Shown here one piece after another: positions 1-12,767 of a stretch of DNA of 64,000 nt. Made by a program: the position numbers and the translations under genes. Numbering within the stretch: the stretch's first letter is position 1; each line of letters starts with the position of its first letter. Below the pieces are notes generated by a model. It was given only the letters and a program-made list of their open reading frames with translations, was not told where the DNA came from and ran no database searches. Source of the stretch: Enterobacteriaceae bacterium ESL0689 (lineage in GTDB: Bacteria; Pseudomonadota; Gammaproteobacteria; Enterobacterales; Enterobacteriaceae). The stretch covers positions 1,178,001 through 1,242,000 of the forward strand of contig JAQTIF010000001.1 of NCBI GenBank assembly GCA_029433525.1. The letters run 5' to 3'.

Positions 1-13
1 GTGGGGACGCTAT

Positions 14-60
14 ACGGTGTGCCGCTGATGAATGCGCATTCGGGACAGCTGGCACACCGT
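14..60. repeat. 10-bp perfect inverted repeat downstream of nrdF
   Basis: ACGGTGTGCC (14-23) is followed 27 bases later by its exact complement GGCACACCGT (51-60). It lies just past the 3' end of the nrd operon, so it may be a transcript-end hairpin, but no T-run follows on either strand. No convincing coding frame is seen in 1-85, though a gene end from outside the window cannot be excluded. Confidence 0.35.
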
Positions 61-85
61 GGAAGGTGGTCGCGGGTAAAGTTTT

Positions 86-3175
<3,090 letters not shown>

Positions 3176-3203
<28 letters not shown>

Positions 3204-3586
3204 AATTTGCTTACTCCTTTGCGTACATTATCGATATCGTTTGCCGTCCCCAGGAGTTCAAAGCGATACAGACAGGGAACCCCACATTTTTGTGCGATGA
3301 CATCCCCGGCACGACCATAAGCGTCACCAAAATTGCGATTGCCTGCGGCAATCACACCGCGTAGCCGTTGACGATTGTGGGGATCATTTAAAAAATGAAT
3401 CACCTGCCGTGGGACGGCTCCGGCGGTATTGCCGCCGCCGTAGCTGGGAACGATAAGAATGTAGGGTTCGTTAGCCTGAATATGGGCTTGTTGATTGAGC
3501 GGGATCCGTATTGCCGGTAATCCCAGACGCTGGACAAAACGGTGCGTATTTTCAGAACTGCTGGAGAAGTAGATAATCTGGCTCAT
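3176..3586 (-). CDS. nrdI: NrdI flavodoxin-like cofactor assembly protein
   Basis: The 136-residue flavodoxin-fold protein supplies oxidant for assembling the di-manganese tyrosyl cofactor of NrdF. An FMN phosphate loop is seen at the N-terminus ([11 protein letters not shown]) and the glycine-rich [15 protein letters not shown] loop follows at mid-protein. It starts within the nrdH stop (ATGA-type overlap, 4 bases) and overlaps nrdE at its end, so all three are tightly coupled. Length and motifs are typical of Enterobacterales NrdI. Confidence 0.96.
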
Positions 3587-3825
3587 GCATGAGCGACCGC
3601 GAGCTGATGTAGCTGCTTAATCATATCCGGGCGGAAACCTGACCAGTGAATATCGCCGGCAATGACGACCGGGAGCTGGCGAAAACCTTGCTCACGCAGT
3701 ATATCAATCACCTCTGGATGATGATCAATATTGATGATGTCGAAGGTAAGACCATGATTCTTCATTGCCTGTTGTGTGGCATGACATTGCACACAATCAT
3801 TTTTAGTGTAAACAGTAATGCACAT
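3583..3825 (-). CDS. nrdH: NrdH glutaredoxin-like electron donor
   Basis: Starting at the ATG at 3825 gives 80 residues beginning [14 protein letters not shown]. The CVQC redox motif and the C-terminal HWSGFRPD segment are diagnostic of NrdH, which reduces NrdE and is itself recycled by thioredoxin reductase. I chose this start over one 39 bases upstream because GGGAAG sits 8 bases before it and the family begins here. It is the first gene of the operon, with two NrdR-like boxes 74-120 bases upstream. Confidence 0.95.
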   Translation of the reverse strand: MCITVYTKNDCVQCHATQQAMKNHGLTFDIINIDHHPEVIDILREQGFRQLPVVIAGDIHWSGFRPDMIKQLHQLAVAHA

Positions 3826-3898
3826 GATTATTCTTCCCACCGAGGGTAACTGGACGATACACAACCGTGTGGTTCCGCATCTGTTGATTGATGATTAA

Positions 3899-3945
3899 AT
3901 ACTAGATTTAGATGTTAGAAACTTCAACCACACAATATATAGTAT
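3899..3945 (-). promoter_or_regulatory. Pair of NrdR boxes upstream of nrdHIEF
   Basis: Two 16-bp sites, ATACTAGATTTAGATG (3899-3914) and ACACAATATATAGTAT (3930-3945), fit the NrdR pattern acaCwAtATaTwGtgt at its core positions. They are spaced 31 bp start to start, about three helical turns, as in known NrdR-controlled promoters. NrdR with ATP/dATP represses ribonucleotide reductase operons. The nrdH promoter itself was not pinned down. The call rests on pattern and position only. Confidence 0.75.
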
Positions 3946-4027
3946 TTTGTGATACAGGTAGGGAGTTTTTGATGATAAATAGCAGAGGCAGGTATTAAGC
4001 GTTTTGACATGACAAGGGTCGTTTAAA

Positions 4028-4047
4028 GAGACTCCCGCGAGAGTCTC
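4028..4047 (-). terminator. Hairpin after budC
   Basis: A 7-bp perfect stem GAGACTC / GAGTCTC with a 6-base loop lies 24 bases past the budC stop. Read on the minus strand it is followed only by TTTAAA, so it is a weak intrinsic terminator candidate separating budC from the nrd promoter region. Confidence 0.5.
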
Positions 4048-4070
4048 CTGACAGATATTAAGCGCCTGTC

Positions 4071-5094
<1,024 letters not shown>

Positions 5095-5743
5095 TATCCT
5101 ATTCCAGGTCATGGTATCAGGTATTGTTTCCCCAGTGACTGACCTGAATGCGTGATAAATTTTGTTGTCTTACTTAATTTCAGGCAGATCAGCCGGTCCA
5201 TGATGGATATGTCATCGCATTGCTGGCTACCTGTCATCCATATTTTATAATCTCAGATATAAAAAATCATGATGAACTTCAAATGTTGTCTATCGGATGA
5301 ATACTTTTCAGTTATCGATACGCGACGAAGTGATAAAATAATATTATATATTGCTTATTTATTAGACTGCTTTTTGCTTAGTATCAGGCTATTTTACTGA
5401 CCATTCCCCGGCAGTGCCCAAAATCCTCATATATCCCTTATACGCTGCGGTTTCTCTGTGCTGTCCGTATCCAGGCTGGCGACGACTGGTGTTAATAGCC
5501 GGAAAATTCTTCGCTTGCTATTTTATGAAAGTTTGAATGATTTTATTGTTGGGGAAAGATAACGCTATCAGGCAAAAAACAACTTTACCTGATAGTTTTA
5601 TCCTATTCAAAAACATGTGCCAGCCTGTATAACAAGCTTTTAATTGACAGGAGTATTAAACTTCAGCTTATAAAAAATATTGTTCTGTATACAGTTGCGA
5701 TTGTCCTGAATATATAATTGATATTATAAGCAATCGATTATTT
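5095..5743. other. Gene-free AT-rich stretch between budC and the regulator gene
   Basis: No supported gene is seen. The stretch holds a decayed copy of the 145-bp element (listed separately) and otherwise AT-rich sequence flanking the 3' end of the wHTH gene. Confidence 0.6.
5382..5510 (+). repeat. 145-bp miniature element, copy 1 (decayed)
   Basis: The internal landmarks AGGCTATTTTACT, GGCAGTGCCC, a TACGCTGCGGTTTCTC-like block and GCTGTCCGTATCCAGGCTGGC occur in the same order and + orientation as the other copies, but with many substitutions. The terminal repeats are no longer recognisable and boundaries are approximate. This looks like an old copy. Confidence 0.7.
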
Positions 5744-6559
5744 TTATAAATATCCAAGACAGTACATGACGCAAATAAAATGTGTCGCCATATATCGTTC
5801 TGCTATGTAGTTAAAGGCAGGCAAAAGTAATAACGAACCATTTTTATTTTTTTTGATTAACCCTAGTTCTATCGCTTCAGTAATTGTTCTTGAGATATGT
5901 GATCTGGATACGTTGCAGTAAAAGGATATGCGTGATATCGATCCGGTAAAAACATTATCTTTTTGATTGCAGAAAATATAAAGCAATATCAGATGGCCAC
6001 CATCCTTATCAATAAAAACATTGATTTCATTCATGTCTTTAAATAAGAGAATTCCACAGTCAAATATTTCTGTGTATCTTTTTAAATAATTTTCTATGCT
6101 ATTTTTACTGCTCAGGTTAATGGTTTGATTTTTAAGTAGGCTGATTGCTGGCTCAGTAGTTTTGATGATTTTTTCAATTTCCTTCTCGCCTTTCTCTGTA
6201 AAGGAATAGTTCAGCTTTCTTTTATCATCATCAGAACTATCTATCTCAATAATTTTATTCGTATAGAGATATTCGATAAATGAATAGATGCTATTCATGC
6301 TCAGCACATCCAATGAAAGACATTTTTTTCTGGCATCGGATATTAATTTTTTACTGGAGCAATAAGAGTTGATGGCCAATATGGTATATAAGAGGAATTT
6401 TCCTTTTTTTAATATTACTTTATAATGGATAGGGTTCGTGTCATACATTCTTTTAAAACTATCGTAATGGGCCAGGATAGCTTTGGTTAATAGTTCTGTT
6501 GAAATTAAACTCTCAAGCTGTGTATTTAGTATATGTAATATGTTAGCTTCATTGTTCAT
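5744..6559 (-). CDS. Putative transcriptional regulator with two winged-helix domains
   Basis: I do not recognise this 271-residue protein. Residues about 50-135 resemble a MarR-type winged helix: a possible recognition helix is followed by a DDDKRKLNYSFTEKGEKEI wing and linker, the MarR-like D-KR...T-KG pattern. Residues about 190-255 look like a second winged helix (GSISRISFYCNVSRSHISRTITEA, then a short wing). No ligand-binding or membrane domain is evident. Codon use is much more AT-rich than the core genes nearby, and it sits alone among repeats, suggesting horizontal acquisition. Targets are unknown. The DNA-binding call is inference from pattern. Confidence 0.6.
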   Translation of the reverse strand: MNNEANILHILNTQLESLISTELLTKAILAHYDSFKRMYDTNPIHYKVILKKGKFLLYTILAINSYCSSKKLISDARKKCLSLDVLSMNSIYSFIEYLYTNKIIEIDSSDDDKRKLNYSFTEKGEKEIEKIIKTTEPAISLLKNQTINLSSKNSIENYLKRYTEIFDCGILLFKDMNEINVFIDKDGGHLILLYIFCNQKDNVFTGSISRISFYCNVSRSHISRTITEAIELGLIKKNKNGSLLLLPAFNYIAERYMATHFICVMYCLGYL

Positions 6560-7554
6560 AAAAACCCATTCCTGTTATTAAATTATTTTGTAAGTTTATA
6601 TGGCTTCATGTCATTATCGCAGGTCATCTGAACATCGAGGTATTCTGAGTCCCTCCATCAGCATAAAGAGATAACTGACTATTTTGCATAGCAAGACGCT
6701 GGCTAAGAACCTGGTGACCTGTCAGGCTATTTTATTTGCCATTTTGGCTTTCGGCAGCGCCCGAGATCCTCACGTACTACCTGTACGCTGCGGTTTCTCC
6801 GCGCTGTCCGTGTCCAGACTGGCTGCGTCAATAACGCCTACTGGGATAGGCTCTTAATATTACTTTTTAAAACCAACAAATAAAAAGGAATATCAGACAC
6901 AGATCCACTTTTTGAATCATTCAACTATATATATATTATTATTCATAGAATAAGCTGATCAACAGAGATAATATTAGCTCCTACACGCTTTATATTAAGC
7001 AACAAAGGCTGTTATTTATTAATCAGATAAATCGTAAAATAATCATTAAATAGCGAATTAAGCCATATACCTTCTACTTGTGAGCGTTTTTTATAACTAA
7101 TATTTATCATGCATGATTTCATTATGACTACAATAGCAAGGCCATGCAATCATTAATCACAATCCTGTAGTGAGTGTATATTACTATAATTAATTGCATA
7201 AATGGATGACTATTTTTGGTATTAATGATATTTTTTCTTTCTGAAAAGATGTTTTGTTATTTTTTTCATAATAAAATCAATGTGTTGTGTATTTGTTATG
7301 AATGGCGCTTATTTGCGGAAACTTTTTATTTTGTTAATAAAATTTTGATATAAAGAAATTATGTTGTTATATTCAAATTGACTGGCACACACCAGGGCAT
7401 TTTTCTATTGATCCTTGAAGAGACGATGTTTTTATTTTGTTATTTTTATTACAAAAATAAGGTACAGTTGACTTCAGGTATGTTAATGAAAGATAAATGA
7501 TGTCTGGTTACTCTGTTTGGTTGGCAGAGGGGCGGCTAAGGAAAGTGCTACCTG
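6560..7554. other. Long AT-rich gene-free stretch
   Basis: About 1 kb separates the wHTH regulator from scrR. It contains one intact copy of the 145-bp element (6707-6853). The remainder, especially 6870-7500, is strongly AT-rich with no supported coding frame or RNA gene. It may be the site of lost scr genes or other decayed DNA, but nothing recognisable remains. Confidence 0.6.
6707..6853 (+). repeat. 145-bp miniature element, copy 2
   Basis: Intact internal body in + orientation. Left end GAACCTGG, right end ATAGGCTC. Flanking triplets are TAA on the left and TTA on the right, so the target duplication is imperfect. The two terminal arms match each other less well than in copies 7-9. Confidence 0.9.
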
Positions 7555-8559
7555 TCAGGAATGGCGAATATGCAGCTTCGTAGGCAGATAGTATTGCAAT
7601 GGAGATGGCGTATTACCATTAATAAGCTTGCTGATTAAGTCATAGCAATGCCATGCCAGCTGACGGTTATCCTGGCGGATCGTATCAACCGGTATTGATA
7701 AAGAGTCATAAAGGTAGTGATCATCAAAACTGGCCAGATAGGTAGCTGTATTCAGCAAATGATGCTGGCTCATGTAACGCAGAACCCCCTCAAGCAGACC
7801 ACAGGCAGTTGTAAATAGTGCTTCAGGTGGCCTTCCGAGACGGGAGCAGAGCGCGGCAAACATTTCATAACCGGCGTCCGGGTGGTAGTCCCCGCTAATA
7901 ATCCATTCAGGTTGCAGTGTAACTCCCGCTCGCGCCAGCCCTTGAGTGAATCCTGTAAGACGGTCTTGTGATGGCGAAAGATGACGTTGCCCGCCAAAGA
8001 ACCAAAACTCATTGCGATACCGGGGGGCTACCTGGGCAATGAGATCTGCGGTGGCGTGGATGGAATCGCTCATGACCAGAGGTAAAGCGCTTTCACCGGG
8101 ACGGCGATCAAATAATACGACCGGCAATTGCTGGCTGATAGTGCGATAATCAGCATCGCTGTGATGACATGAAGCGACGATCAACCCATCAACCTGACGC
8201 GCAATCATATTATTAACGACGATACGTTCCTGCTGCGGATTTTCATCACTGCAGGAGATAAGAAGTTGCATACCGCTGGTACGACAGAGTGTTTCCAGTT
8301 GGTGAGAGAAAACAGCAAACCCATAGTTAGTGATATCAGGCACCACCAGGCCGATAGTATGGCTGCGGTTATCACTTAATGAACGTGCATGGATATTGGG
8401 TTGATAGTGACATTCACGTGCAATGGTTTGTACCCGTTCGCAGGTATCCGCTGCAATACGAAGCACCTGGCCTCGCCCATTCAATACCAGGCTAGCCGTT
8501 GCTTTCGAGACACCAGCCAGTCGGGCGATATCGTTAATGGTTATTCGTTTTCTCTTCAT
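7555..8559 (-). CDS. scrR: Sucrose operon repressor ScrR (LacI family)
   Basis: Starting at the ATG at 8559 gives 334 residues beginning [19 protein letters not shown], which closely follows the ScrR of Klebsiella and plasmid pUR400. The helix-turn-helix is at residues 5-25, the hinge ends near 60 and a periplasmic-binding-protein-like effector domain follows (for example DGLIVASC and [13 protein letters not shown]). ScrR represses scr genes and is released by fructose or fructose-1-phosphate. No clear Shine-Dalgarno precedes the start. It lies 76 bases downstream of scrK, where scrY, scrA and scrB would normally lie between the two genes. Confidence 0.93.
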   Translation of the reverse strand: MKRKRITINDIARLAGVSKATASLVLNGRGQVLRIAADTCERVQTIARECHYQPNIHARSLSDNRSHTIGLVVPDITNYGFAVFSHQLETLCRTSGMQLLISCSDENPQQERIVVNNMIARQVDGLIVASCHHSDADYRTISQQLPVVLFDRRPGESALPLVMSDSIHATADLIAQVAPRYRNEFWFFGGQRHLSPSQDRLTGFTQGLARAGVTLQPEWIISGDYHPDAGYEMFAALCSRLGRPPEALFTTACGLLEGVLRYMSQHHLLNTATYLASFDDHYLYDSLSIPVDTIRQDNRQLAWHCYDLISKLINGNTPSPLQYYLPTKLHIRHS

Positions 8560-8635
8560 CAAATTAATCAAAAGTAACGGTTAAAATGAGTATTCTGTAC
8601 CAGTTCACGTCAGATGACTGGATCACCGGAAATAA

Positions 8636-9559
8636 CTAAAACTGCCGGTTAAGATCCCGTTGATAAGGGAGTGCGGTCATTGCCCCCTTCGCGGTTGTTG
8701 CCAGAGCACCACAGGTTTGTGCCAGCATAATCGTTGATTCCAGGGTTGCCATATCCACAGGCATTCCCCGTTCAGCCAGACCCGAGAGTAGCCCGGCGAC
8801 AAAAGCATCGCCTGCTCCGGTGTTATCGACACTCACTACAGGCAGGGCCGCAAACCGGGTTATCTGTTGCTGAAATACCACAATAACCCCCGCTTTTCCC
8901 AGTGTAATCAGCAGTAGTTCGGGCTGGTAGCGCCGGAGTAAAGCTGCGGTGCTTTGTTTAAGATCGGTCGTATCGCTAATAAAGAACAGCTCGTCTTCAG
9001 AAAGCTTAATCACATCGGCCAGGGTAAAAGCTTGATCGAGACAGGTGTGAAGTAATGATTCATCCTGCCAGAGATCAGGGCGAATATTCGGATCAAAACT
9101 GACCCGTCCCCCAGCGCGCTTGATCTGCTCCATCGCGTAGTATGTTGTGCTGCGGCTTGGTTCGGCGCTCAGTGCGATGGAGCAGGCATGTAGCCATTGA
9201 TGAGGGGCAAATTCGGGTAAATCGTCAGGTTGTAAAAACAGATCTGCGCCAGGACGGACCATAAAAGTAAAGGTTCTTTCCCCCATTTCATCAAGATCAA
9301 CGACCACAGTGGAGGTGCGATGTAGTGGATCACGGTGCATATAGCGAATATCTACCTGTTCCTGATCAAGTGTTTGCTGCATAAAACGGCCAAATGGATC
9401 GTCGCCGATACGTCCAATAAATCCACTATTCCCTCCCAGGCGAGCAATCCCGACAGCAACATTAGCGGGGGCACCTCCCGGACACTGTAAGAGTCGGCCA
9501 TGACTTTCTGGTAGCAGATCGACAACCGCATCTCCGAGCACCCATACTTTTGCACTCAT
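8636..9559 (-). CDS. scrK: Fructokinase ScrK (PfkB/ribokinase family)
   Basis: The 307-residue PfkB sugar kinase phosphorylates fructose to fructose-6-phosphate, the last step of ScrA/ScrB sucrose use. The N-terminal GDAVVDLLPE, the CPGGAPANVAVGIARLGG substrate signature and the C-terminal DNTGAGDAFVAGLLSGLA anion hole with catalytic Asp are clear. I prefer ATG at 9559, with GAGGG 9 bases upstream, over the in-frame TTG at 9565. A palindromic operator lies about 30 bases upstream. No porin, PTS or invertase gene is adjacent, so here the enzyme could serve free fructose from another source. Confidence 0.94.
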   Translation of the reverse strand: MSAKVWVLGDAVVDLLPESHGRLLQCPGGAPANVAVGIARLGGNSGFIGRIGDDPFGRFMQQTLDQEQVDIRYMHRDPLHRTSTVVVDLDEMGERTFTFMVRPGADLFLQPDDLPEFAPHQWLHACSIALSAEPSRSTTYYAMEQIKRAGGRVSFDPNIRPDLWQDESLLHTCLDQAFTLADVIKLSEDELFFISDTTDLKQSTAALLRRYQPELLLITLGKAGVIVVFQQQITRFAALPVVSVDNTGAGDAFVAGLLSGLAERGMPVDMATLESTIMLAQTCGALATTAKGAMTALPYQRDLNRQF

Positions 9560-9590
9560 GTTCAATTTCCCTCACCACATAAGTCTAATT

Positions 9591-9600
9591 AAACCGGTTT
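9591..9600 (-). promoter_or_regulatory. ScrR operator ahead of scrK
   Basis: AAACCGGTTT is a perfect palindrome centred in CTAATTAAACCGGTTTAG, the shape expected of a LacI-family operator and similar to known ScrR sites. It is 31 bases before the scrK start. Confidence 0.7.
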
Positions 9601-9628
9601 AGCTAATTGAAGCATAGCTTCCTGATAA

Positions 9629-9644
9629 TGTGAATGTGATCAGT
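9629..9644 (-). promoter_or_regulatory. CRP site upstream of scrK
   Basis: TGTGA, six bases, TCAGT fits the CRP pattern TGTGA-N6-TCACA at 8 of 10 positions. scr genes are known to be CRP-activated. Location upstream of the ScrR operator fits activation of scrK. Confidence 0.5.
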
Positions 9645-9873
9645 AAGAAAGTGCGAAGCAGAGCAAAAAATAGTATCACGCGCATACTATCTGCAACGGC
9701 ATTACTATTTTTTAGACTATTATGTAACAGGTATTAATGATGATTATTTACATCATTGCGTGTGTAATGAAAATTAATGGTAAATAAAATATTGTGATTT
9801 ACTCTGTGATGACACAGGCTAATAAGAAAAATTAGTTATAAATCATAATATTAATTAGAGTGGAGAGGGTAGG

Positions 9874-10266
9874 ATGATGAAAAAGACCATGATTGCGTTA
9901 TCGACGATTCTGACAACAGTACCGGTTGTTGCTGCGACAACACATGCTACAGATGAAACTGTTGAAATGGCCCATAAAGGTGCTGATAGCGCAAAAGAAA
10001 AACTGCATCAGGCACAGGATCAGGGAGAGGAACTGAAGCTGGAAGCAAAACATGCGGCACAAGGTGAAAGTCACAGTACCGGTAGCAAAATCAGTGAAGG
10101 TGCACAGAAGACCTGGGATAAAACCAAACAGGAAGCTGAAAAAGGCTGGGATAAGACAAAAGAAGGTACTGAAAAGGGCTGGGATAAAACCAAAGCAGGT
10201 GTTGAAAAAGGCTGGGATAAGACCAAACAAGGTGCGGAAGATTTGAAGAAAAAGATAACTGATTAA
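9874..10266 (+). CDS. Secreted LEA-like repeat protein
   Basis: The 130-residue protein starts with a Sec signal peptide (KK, hydrophobic stretch, cleavage near AAATTHA, residue about 21). The mature part is very hydrophilic. Residues 79-122 are four consecutive 11-residue repeats of pattern KGWDKTKxGxE, the periodicity of group 3 LEA desiccation proteins and related amphipathic-helix proteins, ending in KKKITD. GGAGAGGG precedes the tandem ATG start. It probably acts in the periplasm, perhaps on membranes or protein stability under drying or osmotic stress; that role is inference. It is flanked by scrK (divergent) and a 145-bp element. Confidence 0.75.
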   Translation: MMKKTMIALSTILTTVPVVAATTHATDETVEMAHKGADSAKEKLHQAQDQGEELKLEAKHAAQGESHSTGSKISEGAQKTWDKTKQEAEKGWDKTKEGTEKGWDKTKAGVEKGWDKTKQGAEDLKKKITD

Positions 10267-10292
10267 TAGACTCTGTATACGATTCTGTGTAA

Positions 10293-10434
10293 GAGTCTGG
10301 CCCATCAGGCTATTTGACTTGCCATTTTGGTCCTGGGCAGTGCTCGAAACCTTCACGTACTATCTGTACGCTGCGGTTTCTCCACGCTGTCCGTGTCCAG
10401 ACTGGCTACGTCAATAACCAGGCAGGCCTGGCTC
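10293..10434 (+). repeat. 145-bp miniature element, copy 3
   Basis: Intact, + orientation, ends GAGTCTGG and CCTGGCTC, flanked by TAA (10290-10292) and TAA (10435-10437), a 3-bp target duplication. Lies between the LEA-like gene and the 3' end of yfjD. Confidence 0.93.
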
Positions 10435-10503
10435 TAAATGCCTTTTTCAGACGTGACCGCTCAGGCGGTCACCGAAGCTGATAATAAAACAACGCCTTGC
10501 CCG

Positions 10504-11784
10504 TCATCCGTTTTTATGGGTATATTTTACTGGCGTCACTTTTACCTGCTTGATCATGTTTTCCTGAACATTCAGAATATCAATATCATATTGCCCGATA
10601 CGCACGCGAGTACCCGACTTCGGGATCTCTTCCAGTGCTTCCAGAATAATGCCGTTGATCGTGCGGGCATCATCTTCGGGTAAATGCCAGTTAAACGCTT
10701 TATTAATTTCGCGCACGCTGGCACTGCCATCAATAATGACGGTTCCGTCAGTCAATGGCGTCACTTCTTCTGCCAGTGTTGGCGACATTGAGGTGGTAAA
10801 ATCACCGACGATCTCTTCGAGAATATCTTCTACGGTTACCAGTCCCTGAATGTCGCCGTATTCATCAACAACAAGCCCCACTTTTTTCTTGTTACGCTGG
10901 AATTTTACCAGTTGTGTATTCAGTGGCGTGCCTTCCGGGATGTAATAAATTTCATCAGCGGCACGCAGCATGACCTCTTTAGTGAATTCGTTTTTTTCCG
11001 TCATCAGTCGATAAGCTTCACGGACACGCAGCATACCGATAGCATCGTCCAGTGAACCACGGTATAGCACAATGCGGCTATGAGGAGAGTGGGCGAGCTG
11101 ACGGAGGATAGATTTCCAGTCATCATTGATATCGATGCCGATAATTTCATTACGCGGAACCATGATGTCATTAACGCTAATTTTCTCGAGATCGAGGACA
11201 GAGAGCAGCATATCCTGGTTACGGGACGAGATTTTTGTTTGCGATTCATTAACAATGGTGCGCAGCTCATCTTTGCTCAGTGCGCTACTGATAGTAATAT
11301 CTGAACGAATTCCCATCAGGTGCATCAGTAGATGGGTAATCGTATTCAGTAGCCAGACCAGGGGCATCATCAGTATCTGTAATGGGCCAAGTAATAGGCT
11401 GCTCGGATAGGCGACTTTCTCTGGATAGAGGGCAGCAATCGTTTTAGGTAAGACTTCGGCAAAGACCAGCACCACAAAAGTCAGGATACCCGTCGCGATC
11501 GCGACCCCCATATCGCCATATAATCGTATACCAACAATTGTGCCGATGGCGGACGCCAGGATATTAACCAGATTGTTGCCAATCAGCACCAGACTGATGA
11601 GGCGATCTGGTTTGCGCAGTAGCTTTTCTACCCGTTTTGCCGGACGATAACCTTGTTTTGCCAGATGACGAAGCCGGTAGCGATTAAGTGTCATCATTCC
11701 GGTTTCTGAACCGGAAAAGTAAGCCGAAATGATCACCATGATGATCAGTGTGATGATCAATGTGGTGGTTGAGATATGTTCCAG
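10504..11784 (-). CDS. yfjD: CorB/CorC-family membrane protein YfjD (DUF21, CBS pair, CorC_HlyC)
   Basis: Three or four membrane segments of the DUF21 domain (about residues 8-185), two CBS domains (about 210-330, with VPRNEIIGIDIND and EYGDIQGLVTVEDILEEIVGD) and a C-terminal CorC_HlyC domain give the CNNM/CorB architecture, associated with magnesium transport or homeostasis. The family N-terminus LEHISTTTLII is encoded from a CTG codon at 11784, with AAGGAG six bases before it. The first in-frame TTG at 11760 would remove eight conserved residues, so CTG initiation (426 residues) is preferred. It follows ypjD on the minus strand, as in E. coli. Confidence 0.9.
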   Translation of the reverse strand: MEHISTTTLIITLIIMVIISAYFSGSETGMMTLNRYRLRHLAKQGYRPAKRVEKLLRKPDRLISLVLIGNNLVNILASAIGTIVGIRLYGDMGVAIATGILTFVVLVFAEVLPKTIAALYPEKVAYPSSLLLGPLQILMMPLVWLLNTITHLLMHLMGIRSDITISSALSKDELRTIVNESQTKISSRNQDMLLSVLDLEKISVNDIMVPRNEIIGIDINDDWKSILRQLAHSPHSRIVLYRGSLDDAIGMLRVREAYRLMTEKNEFTKEVMLRAADEIYYIPEGTPLNTQLVKFQRNKKKVGLVVDEYGDIQGLVTVEDILEEIVGDFTTSMSPTLAEEVTPLTDGTVIIDGSASVREINKAFNWHLPEDDARTINGIILEALEEIPKSGTRVRIGQYDIDILNVQENMIKQVKVTPVKYTHKNG

Positions 11785-11805
11785 AGAGAACTCCTTAGTC
11801 TGGAT

Positions 11806-12597
11806 TTAGTCAATAACGTGTTGAATGATACGGCTACCAAAGTATGCCAGCGTCAATATGCCCGCACCAGCGATGTTAAACCAGACAACCCGACGCCCAC
11901 GCCAGCCCTTGTGGTAGTGCCCCCATAACAGAATGATATAGACAAACCACGCCAGGATCGACAACACCGCTTTATCAATATTTTCTGTGCTGAGCAAATT
12001 ACGCAGGTAAAACAAACCACTGCCAAGCGTGAGAGTCAGCAAAATGACGCCTACCTGAGTAATATGAAACATTTTACGCTCAATACTCAATAACGATGGC
12101 ATTTCATGGCTAAAAATCAAGCGTTTATTCTTTAGTTGATAATCAATCCACGCTAATTGTAACGCATAAAGAGCGGCAATAATCAATGTGGCATAAGCGA
12201 ACAGTGATAGCCCGATATGTCCCAGTATGCCCGGCGTATTTTCAAGATGTTTGATGTATTCGCTGGGTAAAAAAATCGCGAAAGAGAGATTGATTATTGC
12301 AAAAGCGTAGACAATAGGTAGTAACAGCCAGCCACGGTGGCATGATGCGATGAAAGTCATTATCGCACAGATGATCAGACTGATCAGCGAACTGACATTG
12401 AGCAAACTGAGATTTTGTCCCTCTCCCTCGTCGGGAAAAATACGGAATGTCAGGGCAAATGCATGACAAATGATTGCAATAATGGCGGAGGCGATCGCTA
12501 TCCGTCGCCAGCCGCTATTTTTTTGTAATAAGCCGGGAACGATCAGCGTAAGGCTGATGGAATAGGCAACAAGAGCGAGAAAAACAAAAACAGGCAT
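11806..12597 (-). CDS. ypjD: Inner membrane protein YpjD (CcsA/ResC-like)
   Basis: The 263-residue protein has eight predicted membrane spans and matches E. coli YpjD along its whole length. It carries the cytochrome c assembly (CcsA) family signature region HIGLSLFAYATLIIAALYALQLAW and a WGHYHKGWRGRRVVWFN C-terminal stretch. Its precise role is unsettled. The constant neighbourhood with yfjD and ffh suggests a link to membrane or metal homeostasis. It is divergent from ffh and shares the upstream region with it. Confidence 0.92.
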   Translation of the reverse strand: MPVFVFLALVAYSISLTLIVPGLLQKNSGWRRIAIASAIIAIICHAFALTFRIFPDEGEGQNLSLLNVSSLISLIICAIMTFIASCHRGWLLLPIVYAFAIINLSFAIFLPSEYIKHLENTPGILGHIGLSLFAYATLIIAALYALQLAWIDYQLKNKRLIFSHEMPSLLSIERKMFHITQVGVILLTLTLGSGLFYLRNLLSTENIDKAVLSILAWFVYIILLWGHYHKGWRGRRVVWFNIAGAGILTLAYFGSRIIQHVID

Positions 12598-12767
12598 AGG
12601 GTTGTCTGCTATCGGCTAAATGAAATCAGCCCACAGTATAGCTTTAGGTGACACCGGCTCCAACCGTTGCATCACATCATGCATCATGTCGTGTTATACT
12701 GCGCGACATCTCTGTTATTTCACGTCGCAGTTCGCGGCTGACCGTTTTCTATCTCAGGCGAGAGACC

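Noticed and set aside
9898-10356. 152-codon antisense frame over the LEA-like gene
   Set aside because: Hydrophobic product results from reversing Lys/Asp-rich repeats; no ribosome site.
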